Origin: Candidatus Aenigmatarchaeota archaeon
Lineage (GTDB): Archaea > Aenigmatarchaeota > Aenigmatarchaeia > CG10238-14
Assembly: GCA_018920345.1 (NCBI GenBank)
Contig: JAHLMN010000010.1
Coordinates: 1-45,374 of the forward strand
Reading direction: 5' to 3'
Length of the DNA: 45,374 nt
A program made the position numbers and the translations under genes. Positions 9,901 to 18,314 of this stretch are shown one piece after another. The stretch's first letter is position 1; each line of letters begins with the position of its first letter. Under the pieces are notes generated by a model. That model was given only the letters and a program-made list of their open reading frames with translations, searched no databases and was not told the origin of the DNA.

Positions 9901-10415
9901 AAAAGAGTGAATTAATAGAAAATATTAAATTCTTTGCTATAGCAATCTTGCTCATATTGTTTATGAATTATGGTCTTGGTTTTATATTAAAAACAGATTT
10001 GCCTGTTGTAGCTGTAATATCAGAGTCTATGACTCATGATAAAACAACTGAATTAGTTCATTATAGTTTTCTAGAAAAAGAATATGGTTATAGCAGAGAG
10101 GAAATAGATTCTTGGCCTATAAAAAATGGTTTTAGAAAAGGTGATGTTTTAGTAATAAAAGGTGTTGATCCAAGTGAAATAAAAGTTGGTGATGTTATTG
10201 TGTTCGATATAGAAGGTCAAAAAATACCAATAGTTCATAGAATTATAAAAATAGATAATGGTGAAATAACTACAAAAGGTGATCATAATCCAATAGAAGA
10301 TCCTTGGAAGATAGAAAGAATTCATGGTAAAGTAGTATTTGTTATACCGTTTTTAGGTTGGCCTAAACTTGTATTTACTTATATTACATCATGGTTTTTA
10401 TCTTTAATTTTTTGA
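9897..10415 (+). CDS. Signal peptidase I (archaeal/ER type)
   Basis: SESMTH, GDVIVFDIEGQKIPIVHRI, TKGDHNPIEDPW; TTG start overlapping upstream stop. Confidence 0.85.
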   Translation: MKKSELIENIKFFAIAILLILFMNYGLGFILKTDLPVVAVISESMTHDKTTELVHYSFLEKEYGYSREEIDSWPIKNGFRKGDVLVIKGVDPSEIKVGDVIVFDIEGQKIPIVHRIIKIDNGEITTKGDHNPIEDPWKIERIHGKVVFVIPFLGWPKLVFTYITSWFLSLIF

Positions 10416-10424
10416 GGTGATAGG

Positions 10425-10751
10425 ATGAAGTTTTGCAGTAAATGTGGCAATTTAATGATTACTGAAAACAAAAATGGAAAACTTTTATATGTTTGTAGAA
10501 GATGTGGTAATACAGAAAAATCTGACACTGCTACAACTATATCAGAAAAAGTTAAAGAAAAAAAGGAAATAATAACTGTATTCGACGAAGAAAAGGAACT
10601 TGAGCAATATCCTATTGATAAAGATGTAAAATGCCCTGAATGTGGAAAAAAAGGTGCACATTGGTTTATGAGACAGACAAGAGCAGCAGATGAAGCACCT
10701 ACAATATTTTATTGCTGTGCACATTGTAAACATAAATGGAGAGAATATTAG
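10425..10751 (+). CDS. tfs: Transcription elongation factor TFS (RpoM/TFIIS-like)
   Basis: N-terminal CxxC ribbon, C-terminal CPECGKKGAHWFMRQTRAADEAPTIFYCCAHCKHKW. Confidence 0.88.
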   Translation: MKFCSKCGNLMITENKNGKLLYVCRRCGNTEKSDTATTISEKVKEKKEIITVFDEEKELEQYPIDKDVKCPECGKKGAHWFMRQTRAADEAPTIFYCCAHCKHKWREY

Positions 10752-10783
10752 TTATTTAATAGTGATAAGAAAAATATTTATAG

Positions 10784-10793
10784 TTGGTACCAA
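10784..10793. promoter_or_regulatory. 10-bp perfect palindrome TTGGTACCAA abutting TATA-like box ATATTTATA; candidate operator
   Basis: Sequence read directly; about 20 nt upstream of the HTH gene ATG. Confidence 0.4.
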
Positions 10794-10813
10794 TAAAGTA
10801 TATAGAGGGGTTT

Positions 10814-11071
10814 ATGGAAACCAAAAATATATTTAAAAATAAAACTTTGGTTAAAATATTAAAATTGATATTTCAAGAAAAGGAAGTTGGAAAGCCTGGT
10901 TTAAGCTTGTCTGAGTTGTCAAAAAAAACAGGAATAGAAAGACATAGATTAGCAGGTATGTTAGAAGTGCTTGCCGTATTAGGTTTAATAGCATTTTTTG
11001 AAATAGGAATGTCTAAGGTAGTTGCACCTACAGAAACTTTGGTTAAGATGAGAAGTTTTCTAAAGTATTAG
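10814..11071 (+). CDS. HTH/winged-helix DNA-binding protein
   Basis: LSLSELSKKTGIERHRLAGMLEVLAVLGLIAFFEIGMSKVVAPTE; ATG at 10814 preceded by GAGGGG. Confidence 0.65.
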   Translation: METKNIFKNKTLVKILKLIFQEKEVGKPGLSLSELSKKTGIERHRLAGMLEVLAVLGLIAFFEIGMSKVVAPTETLVKMRSFLKY

Positions 11072-11102
11072 ATTTTTAAAATTTATCGTTTTATATAATT
11101 AT

Positions 11103-11384
11103 ATGAATATTTTTTCAAGACCACAAAAATTTGATCGTGATGAAATTGAGGATATAGTTACGGCTGAAAAAGTTTTTGGGGATTTTGGACTATAATGTCG
11201 AGAAAATGATCGTTTTGAAAACAACTGGGGTTATATTTTATCGAAGTATCTTGAAGTTCGTGATTATAACCAAATGGCAAAAGAAATGAATAAAAAACCA
11301 GAAAAGGTACAACAACTTGTTGCAAGAGCTTTATATAATCTTCAAATATTTGCAGGTAGAAAACATCATATAAAAAGATATTGA
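11103..11384 (+). pseudogene. 93-codon ORF interrupted by one in-frame TAA (11193-11195)
   Basis: MNIFSRPQKFDRDEIEDIVTAEKVFGDFGL*CRENDRFENNWGYILSKYLEVRDYNQMAKEMNKKPEKVQQLVARALYNLQIFAGRKHHIKRY*; same frame both sides of the stop. Confidence 0.45.
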
Positions 11385-11386
11385 AT

Positions 11387-12505
11387 TTATTTTCTACTTT
11401 TCTTAAAAGCTCCTATAATATTTTTTCCATAGTTTTTTAAAATAATATAAATCACAATTATAACTATTGCAACAAGTAACCAATTAATTTTAGGTTGATT
11501 TACCCAACTTATAGTTTGTTTAAAGCTATATTCCTCATTATCAGCACCTACATAAGATATTTTTATGTCTGCTTTATTATCTTTAGTTTGAGGTATATCA
11601 AACTTTAATGTTGAGCTCTTTTGTGCATTTATTTTAGAAATATAATCTACGTCTATTATACTTTCTCCTATCATTAATTCTCCTTTTATGGCTCTTGCTT
11701 CTGCATTACCATCATTAACAACATCAACTTTTAATTCATTTTTTGAAACATCTGTGCTTACTTTAATTATTTTTATATTTGGTTTGCCAGTAACAAAAAT
11801 ACCAACAGAAAAATTCTTTGTCTGAATATTTCCAGATTCATCTTCATAAACAACTTTAATTATAGCATCATAAACACCATAACTTGTATCTGGACTTGCG
11901 TATATCTTGAAAACAGCATTTTTCTTGTTGTTGGGCTGAATTTCGTCTAAGAAACTATTACCACCAGAAAAAACTACTTTTATGTTGTCGGTCAATGGTG
12001 TTAAAGTTGCTATAACTCTTTTTGCTGTACCACTTCCCAAATTTTTTATTTCTACTTGCATACTTTTTGTTTCCCCTGGTGATATTGAAAAACTAGGAAT
12101 ATCTACATAACCTATATTAGGTTTACCTTGAACTCTAACCAAAACATTTCTTGTTATGTCATTTGAACCGCTATATCTAATATTAACAGGTATTTGGTAT
12201 ATAGATGAAACAGCAGAAGAGTCAACAAACATTTTGTATTCTATTATCCTAACTCCACTTGGAGATAAAGAAGTTATAATATCACTTGGTTTGTCTATAA
12301 CAGCAAAAGGTGAACTTGGAGATAAGCCTACAAAAAGATTTTTTGCTTCTTCGTCTCCAATATTGCTTACTTCTATACCTAACACAAAATTTTTTCCTGG
12401 CTCAACTGGATATGGGTTTGTATAAGCAGTTTTTACAGAAATATCTGCTCCTGCTTGCACTAGAGGAAGCATCAAAATCAATGCAAGTATTATTATTTTT
12501 TTCAT
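11387..12505 (-). CDS. Secreted CARDB/COG1361-like S-layer-type domain protein, C-terminal TM
   Basis: Signal peptide, repeated Ig-like NxGxxxA motifs, C-terminal TM. Confidence 0.7.
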   Translation of the reverse strand: MKKIIILALILMLPLVQAGADISVKTAYTNPYPVEPGKNFVLGIEVSNIGDEEAKNLFVGLSPSSPFAVIDKPSDIITSLSPSGVRIIEYKMFVDSSAVSSIYQIPVNIRYSGSNDITRNVLVRVQGKPNIGYVDIPSFSISPGETKSMQVEIKNLGSGTAKRVIATLTPLTDNIKVVFSGGNSFLDEIQPNNKKNAVFKIYASPDTSYGVYDAIIKVVYEDESGNIQTKNFSVGIFVTGKPNIKIIKVSTDVSKNELKVDVVNDGNAEARAIKGELMIGESIIDVDYISKINAQKSSTLKFDIPQTKDNKADIKISYVGADNEEYSFKQTISWVNQPKINWLLVAIVIIVIYIILKNYGKNIIGAFKKSRK

Positions 12506-13179
12506 TCTCTCACCAACACACCATCTTTTATCATTATCTTTCTTTTAGCTCTTTTTGCTATATTCAAATCATGTGTTACAATTATTATTGTTCTTCCTTC
12601 TTTATTTAATTTTTCCAATAAATTTATAATTTCTTCTCCTCTTTTCGTATCTAGATTTCCTGTAGGCTCATCAGCCAATATTATTTTTGGATTGTTTGCT
12701 AAAGCTCTAGCAATCGCAACTCTTTGCATTTCTCCTCCTGATAGCTGATTTGGGAAATTATACATCCTATGAGCAAGATCTACTTGTTTAAGCAGCTCTC
12801 TAGCTCTTTCCTCCTTATCATTCTTATTATAATTATTTAAATTCATTGGTATTTTGACATTTTCTAAAGCATTTAAAACAGGTATAAGATAAAATTGTTG
12901 AAAGATAAAACCTATTTTCTCTCTTCTTATCTTAGCCAATTGATCATCATTAAGTTTTGAAACATCTTGTCCATCTATAATTACTTTTCCTCTTGTCGGT
13001 CTATCCAAACAACCCATTATATGCATAAGCGTACTCTTACCAGAGCCAGAAGGGCCAACAATAGAAGCATACTCACCTTCTTTTATTTCCAAATTTATTC
13101 CTTTCAATACTTTTAATTCGTTCTCCTTACCTTCATTATAAATTTTTTCAACATTGTGCAACTCTATAACATTACTCAT
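12502..13179 (-). CDS. ABC transporter ATPase (MacB/LolD type)
   Basis: GPSGSGKST, LSGGEMQRVAIARALANNPKIILADEPTGNLD. Confidence 0.9.
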   Translation of the reverse strand: MSNVIELHNVEKIYNEGKENELKVLKGINLEIKEGEYASIVGPSGSGKSTLMHIMGCLDRPTRGKVIIDGQDVSKLNDDQLAKIRREKIGFIFQQFYLIPVLNALENVKIPMNLNNYNKNDKEERARELLKQVDLAHRMYNFPNQLSGGEMQRVAIARALANNPKIILADEPTGNLDTKRGEEIINLLEKLNKEGRTIIIVTHDLNIAKRAKRKIMIKDGVLVRE

Positions 13180-14317
13180 ATCTCAACGCCTCTATTGGAT
13201 CTAAATTTGAAGCCATTGTTGCAGGATATAAACCACCTACAATACCTAGAGCCAAAGCAAATATTAAAGCATTTATCATTAAAGAAGGTGTAGTTTTAGC
13301 AAAGGCCAAACCTTCTGAAAAATATGAAATAGACCAGCTTCCTAGTTGACCTATTGCTAATCCTAATAAACCACCTATCAAACTTAGCAAAGCAGATTCA
13401 ATTATTATTTGTTTTAAAATAAACTTTCTTGTTGCGCCAATTGCTTTTAGAATTCCTATCTCTTTTCTTCTTTCCATAACTGACATTATCATTGTATTCA
13501 TAACACCTAAGCCACCTACTATAGCAGATATAGCAGCTATACCTACAGTAAAGAAACTTATTTGATCAACAATATTTGATATTTGCTTAGCAAATTGTTC
13601 GGTTGTTATAGCAGATACACCTTCAACACTATCTTCTATACTTTTAGCTACATCACCAACTTCATCTAAATCCTCTGGTAAAACTATAACCATGTTGTAA
13701 TCTTCTGTATCAAGAACATCTTTTGCTGTCTGTATATTGACTATTAAAGAAGAATCAGTACCTGTATCTCCTGTTCTTTCAAGAATTCCTTTTACTTGAA
13801 ATTCATAACCTCTATAAGTGACAATATCACCTATATCAACACCAAGTTTTTTTGCTAATGTATCTCCTAAAACTGCTTCAAATGTATCGCTTTGCTCTAA
13901 CAACTCACCATCATATCTTATATTGCTAGAAACAAACATGTCGATTTTTGTTGGATCTATACCAACAAAAAACAAATCAGGCTGAGAAAAACCTCCTTGT
14001 CCATTCAAATAAGAACCTCTCATTATAACTCCAGTGGCATCCTTTACACCATTAACTTTAGATATCTCCTCTAATTGTTGCTCTGTTATTCTACTTCTCG
14101 CAATTGCAGTAAATAAAGAGCCGTCACTTTTTTGCAAAACAGTGATCATACCGCTAGCCTGTTGTAAATTTTCTTCAATTATTACCCTTAATCCTTCTGA
14201 TATTGAACCTAAAGCAACTATAGCACCTATGCCTATCATTATTCCAATTATAGTTAAAGCTGATCTTGTCTTTTGTCTCCAGATATTTTTCACTGCAATC
14301 TCTATAAACTCTTGCAT
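13172..14317 (-). CDS. ABC transporter permease (MacB/FtsX family)
   Basis: N-terminal TM, periplasmic domain, MSVMERRKEIGILKAIGATRKFI. Confidence 0.88.
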   Translation of the reverse strand: MQEFIEIAVKNIWRQKTRSALTIIGIMIGIGAIVALGSISEGLRVIIEENLQQASGMITVLQKSDGSLFTAIARSRITEQQLEEISKVNGVKDATGVIMRGSYLNGQGGFSQPDLFFVGIDPTKIDMFVSSNIRYDGELLEQSDTFEAVLGDTLAKKLGVDIGDIVTYRGYEFQVKGILERTGDTGTDSSLIVNIQTAKDVLDTEDYNMVIVLPEDLDEVGDVAKSIEDSVEGVSAITTEQFAKQISNIVDQISFFTVGIAAISAIVGGLGVMNTMIMSVMERRKEIGILKAIGATRKFILKQIIIESALLSLIGGLLGLAIGQLGSWSISYFSEGLAFAKTTPSLMINALIFALALGIVGGLYPATMASNLDPIEALRYE

Positions 14318-14369
14318 TTTTACCGCCTTTATTAATCAAATATAAAAAAGTTAAAAACATTATTTAAAT

Positions 14370-14699
14370 GTGCCGTATAAGAATCATTATGTAAAGAAAT
14401 ATATAAACGAAGTTAATCCTGAAATAGATTTTAAAGTAAAAATTGTTGGACTAGTTGTTGATAAAACAGATTCCTCAATATTAATAGATGATGGTAAAGA
14501 TAAAGTAAAAGTTTTCTTAGAGCCAGAAATGATAGAAAAGATTGGCATTCATCAGTTAGTATCTGTTTTTGGTAGTACAATACCTTCAGAAGATGGATTT
14601 GAGTTAAAAGCAGATCTTGTACAAGACTTAACAGGGTTAAACTTAAACCTTTATAAAAAAGTAGAAGAATTATATAAAAAGTGGGGGTGTATTAAATGA
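14370..14699 (+). CDS. OB-fold (RPA-like) nucleic-acid-binding protein
   Basis: GLVVDKTDSSILIDDGKDKVKVFLEPEM...LVSVFGSTIPSEDGFELKADLVQDLTG; GTG start; immediately upstream of PCNA. Confidence 0.6.
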   Translation: MPYKNHYVKKYINEVNPEIDFKVKIVGLVVDKTDSSILIDDGKDKVKVFLEPEMIEKIGIHQLVSVFGSTIPSEDGFELKADLVQDLTGLNLNLYKKVEELYKKWGCIK

Positions 14700-15439
14700 A
14701 AGCAACTTTATCTAAAGTGGATTTGCTAAGAGATTCTTTCTCTACTATAGGTGAGTTAATAGATGAAGGTATTTTAAAGGCTGATAAAAATGGTTTAAGT
14801 TTAACAGCTGCTGATAGAGCAATGGTTGCTGTTGTGCAATTTAGAATGCCTGCAAATGTTTTTGAAGAATTTAAGGCTGACAATATTGTTATGCCAATAA
14901 ATATAACAAATTTTGTTTCTATTATAAAAAGAGCTAAACCTGACGATAAGATAACACTAGAACTTAAGGATAATAAATTAGAAGTAATAATGAAAAGTGA
15001 TTCAACAAGAAAATTTACTGTACCACTAATAGATATTCAAGAGGAAGAATTGCCATCAATAGATAAGCTAGAATTCAAGACAAAAGTAAGAGTAAAATCA
15101 GATGTTTTAAAAAATGGTATAGATGATGCTGAAGTGGTTTCTGATTCAGTAGTATTTGAAACAAAAAAAGATACTTTTATGATGAAAGCTGTAGGTGATA
15201 CAAGCTCTACAGAACTTGTGCTTAACAAAGATGATCCTGGATTGATAGAAATACAAGGAAGTGAAAGCAGAGCAAGATATCCGTTAGATTACTTGAAAAA
15301 AATGATAAAGGCGGCCAAGCTTTCAGAAGAAGCAACAATAATGTGGTCAAAGGATTATCCAATGAAATTAAGTTTTAAGGATGTTGATAAAGTAGAAGTT
15401 AATTTTATACTAGCACCAAGAGTGCAAGAAGAGGAATAA
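14696..15439 (+). CDS. pcn: DNA polymerase sliding clamp (PCNA)
   Basis: Full-length PCNA-like fold sequence ending YPMKLSFKDVDKVEVNFILAPRVQEEE. Confidence 0.92.
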   Translation: MKATLSKVDLLRDSFSTIGELIDEGILKADKNGLSLTAADRAMVAVVQFRMPANVFEEFKADNIVMPINITNFVSIIKRAKPDDKITLELKDNKLEVIMKSDSTRKFTVPLIDIQEEELPSIDKLEFKTKVRVKSDVLKNGIDDAEVVSDSVVFETKKDTFMMKAVGDTSSTELVLNKDDPGLIEIQGSESRARYPLDYLKKMIKAAKLSEEATIMWSKDYPMKLSFKDVDKVEVNFILAPRVQEEE

Positions 15440-15487
15440 TTCTGAAAACTTTAAAAATTTTTAAACTTTTAATAGAGTTGCATCTAT

Positions 15488-17194
15488 ATGCATCAGCTAA
15501 TACATAATGGTATACTAGTCCCAAAATATGAACCAAAAGGATTTAAGATAAAGTTTAAAGGAAAGGAAATAAAGCTTACTCCAGAGCAGGAAGAAATGGC
15601 TTTAGCTTGGGTAAAAAAACTAGGTACACCTTATGTTGAAGATCCTGTTTTTGTAAAAAATTTTTTTGATGATTTTTGTAAAGCATTAGGTGTTCAAGGT
15701 AATAAAGAAGATTTTGATTTTTCTGAAATAATAAAGTATGTGAATGAAGAAAAAATGGCTAAAGAAAAAATGAGTAAAGAAGAAAAAAAGGCTTTAGCTG
15801 AGCAAAGAAAAAAAATAAGAGAGCAAAATAAAGAAAAGTATGGTTATGCTATAGTTGACGGTATAAAAGTTGAACTAGGAAATTATATTGCTGAGCCTAG
15901 CAGTATTTTTATGGGAAGAGGAAATCATCCTTTAAGAGGTAAATGGAAGCAAGGACCAAAACAAGAGGATATTATATTAAACTTGTCTCCTGATGCGCCT
16001 AGACCAGAAGGAAATTGGAAAGAAATTGTATGGATGCCTGAATGTATGTGGATTGCTAAATGGGACGATAAATTAACTGGAAAAGAAAAATATGTTTGGC
16101 TTGCTGACACATCTTTTGTAAAACAAAATAGGGAAAAGGAAAAGTTTGACAAGGCAATAGAGCTGGGAAAAAAATATGATTTGTTAATGAAACATATAAA
16201 AGATAACTTGACAGCAGAGGATATGAAAACAAGAAAAATAGCAACTGTATGCTATTTAATAGATGCTGTTAAAATGAGAGTGGGTGATGAAAAGGATAAG
16301 GATGAAGCTGATACTGTGGGTGCTACGACATTAACGACCAAAAATGTCAAAATAAAAGATAACAATATTGTTGTTTTTGATTTTTTAGGAAAAGACTCTG
16401 TTCATTGGCATAAAGAAGTTGAGCTTCCAAACGAAGTTATAAACAATCTTAAAGAGTTTATGGCTAATCCAGGAAAAAAAGGGACTATATTTGCTGGGGT
16501 AAGATCTGAAAATGTTAATGAATTTTTGAGCAGTATTGTTCCTGGTGTAACAGCAAAAGTATTTCGTACATATCATGCTACTAGAACTATAGATGATTAC
16601 TTGTCAAAAGCAAAGGCAAAAGAAGAAGATAGTGATGAATATAAAAAGTATATAGCAACTTTAGCAAATCTTCAAGCGGCAATTGTTTGTAACCATAAAA
16701 GAACTCTACCAAAAACATGGGAAAAATCTTTAAATAAAAAAATTGAAAGTCTAGATAAATTGAAAAAACAAAAAGAAGAAACTAAAAAGAAAATGGAAGA
16801 AAAGATTAAACAAAAGATGGAAAGTTATCAAAAAAGGATTAAAGATGTTGAAGAAAAACTAGTAAAGGCAAAAGAAGCAGGAAAAGAAAAAAATATTAAA
16901 TCACTAGAAGAAAGATTGAAAAAACTTAATAAACAAATGAAGGAAAATAAAGAAAAAATGGAAAAATCACTAAAAGAAAAAATGGAAAAAATACAAGAAA
17001 AAATAGAAGTAATGAAACTAAAAATAGATGTCACAAAACAGACAAGAGACTATAATTTAAATACATCTCTTAAAAGCTATATTGATCCTAGAGTATTTTA
17101 TAGATGGTTTAAAAAAGTAGATTTCGATTGGAAAAAATATTATTCTAAAACTTTGCAAAGAAAATTTTCCTGGATAGAAGAAGAAAAAGAATAG
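15488..17194 (+). CDS. Eukaryote-type DNA topoisomerase IB
   Basis: MRVGDEKDKDEADTVGATTL, FLGKDSVHWHKEV, FRTYHATRTI, AAIVCNHKRTLPKTWEKS, coiled-coil linker, catalytic Tyr context LKSYIDPRVFYRWFKK...SKTLQRKFSWI. Confidence 0.93.
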   Translation: MHQLIHNGILVPKYEPKGFKIKFKGKEIKLTPEQEEMALAWVKKLGTPYVEDPVFVKNFFDDFCKALGVQGNKEDFDFSEIIKYVNEEKMAKEKMSKEEKKALAEQRKKIREQNKEKYGYAIVDGIKVELGNYIAEPSSIFMGRGNHPLRGKWKQGPKQEDIILNLSPDAPRPEGNWKEIVWMPECMWIAKWDDKLTGKEKYVWLADTSFVKQNREKEKFDKAIELGKKYDLLMKHIKDNLTAEDMKTRKIATVCYLIDAVKMRVGDEKDKDEADTVGATTLTTKNVKIKDNNIVVFDFLGKDSVHWHKEVELPNEVINNLKEFMANPGKKGTIFAGVRSENVNEFLSSIVPGVTAKVFRTYHATRTIDDYLSKAKAKEEDSDEYKKYIATLANLQAAIVCNHKRTLPKTWEKSLNKKIESLDKLKKQKEETKKKMEEKIKQKMESYQKRIKDVEEKLVKAKEAGKEKNIKSLEERLKKLNKQMKENKEKMEKSLKEKMEKIQEKIEVMKLKIDVTKQTRDYNLNTSLKSYIDPRVFYRWFKKVDFDWKKYYSKTLQRKFSWIEEEKE

Positions 17195-17224
17195 ATATTT
17201 AATTTTTTGTTTACTAATTATTTC

Positions 17225-17836
17225 ATGAATTTTTTCAAAAAATTAATAGGACAATTATATGATGATGATATTGTTAATGATATTTCTCAAATTAAAAATT
17301 CTGTTAGATCAAGAATAAATAATTTTGCTCAAAGATATTTATCACCAGAATCATATAGAAGATATTTGAATGATGTAAAAAATGTTGTTTATGAAATTTC
17401 TTTTTTGCCATCAAGAATTGAATTTTATTATAATAGAGCAAGAAATTCTTTACAAAAGTTTGTTTCTGGAATATTAGGTTATTATGATTTATTAAGAAAT
17501 AAAATAGTTCTTAACAGTTATTTATCTAAAGATCAATTAGAGCATGTTTTGGCACATGAAAGTGTTCATCTAGCAACAAGAAATTGGGCTTTGGAATATT
17601 TTAAAAGATTTGGTGAAGCTGCTAGACCTATAATAGAAGGTTTTACTGAATTAATAACAAGAGGTCTTGGATATTATAGCAGAGTTTATGATGAATATGT
17701 TAAAGCTGCAGAAAACACATTAAAAAAATTAGGTAGAGATACTAGTCAAACTTTATATGATATAATTAACTTTAGAAAATCTCCTGAAAGTGTTTTATTA
17801 AATTTTTATGGCTCAATGCAATGTTGTTATCGTTAA
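17225..17836 (+). CDS. Putative zinc metallopeptidase (HExxH)
   Basis: LAHESVHLA followed by EGFTELITRGLG; ATG 17225 preferred (ORF opens at TTG 17207). Confidence 0.55.
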   Translation: MNFFKKLIGQLYDDDIVNDISQIKNSVRSRINNFAQRYLSPESYRRYLNDVKNVVYEISFLPSRIEFYYNRARNSLQKFVSGILGYYDLLRNKIVLNSYLSKDQLEHVLAHESVHLATRNWALEYFKRFGEAARPIIEGFTELITRGLGYYSRVYDEYVKAAENTLKKLGRDTSQTLYDIINFRKSPESVLLNFYGSMQCCYR

Positions 17837-18279
17837 ACAATATTTATTTTAAGTTTTTTCATATCATCTATAAATAATCTATATGTAGGTAAAACAACAT
17901 TTGTCTTGAATACATCTTCTAATATTGCTATTTCATCAAATGATTGTGCATTCATTATTTTTTCAATTATATTTCTTCCACTCTTTTTCACCAACTCTAC
18001 ATCTTCTGAGAATGTTTTACCATATCTAGATTCAACCAAAGCAATTATTTTATCTATATTATTTATCATAACTGTCTTATAACCATCTAAAAATTTTTGT
18101 TGTGTTCTTATGCTATTTAAATCTCTTTTGAGTGAATTTAGCTTATTAGATAGAGATGGATCTCCTCCTCTTAATAGTGTATTATCACAATAATTCAACA
18201 AAAATTTTCTTGTGTCAAACATTTCTTGTGTTGTTATACAAAGTCCTATTGGTTTTATATCATGCATTGTCAGAGACAT
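17833..18279 (-). CDS. Hypothetical protein
   Basis: Open frame of 148 aa; start may be the internal Met (MHDIKP...). Confidence 0.5.
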   Translation of the reverse strand: MSLTMHDIKPIGLCITTQEMFDTRKFLLNYCDNTLLRGGDPSLSNKLNSLKRDLNSIRTQQKFLDGYKTVMINNIDKIIALVESRYGKTFSEDVELVKKSGRNIIEKIMNAQSFDEIAILEDVFKTNVVLPTYRLFIDDMKKLKINIV

Positions 18280-18285
18280 TAATAA

Positions 18286-18292
18286 TATATAA
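18286..18292 (+). promoter_or_regulatory. TATA-like box for aIF5B, implying a leaderless transcript
   Basis: TATATAA centred about 26 nt before GTG 18315. Confidence 0.4.
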
Positions 18293-18314
18293 CCTTTTAA
18301 AAAATAAATCTATT

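Noticed and set aside
11160-11260. A second BHB intron around the in-frame TAA at 11193
   Set aside because: I searched by eye for a 4-bp helix flanked by opposed 3-nt bulges plus an intron stem and found no convincing fold. Left as pseudogene/recoding candidate.
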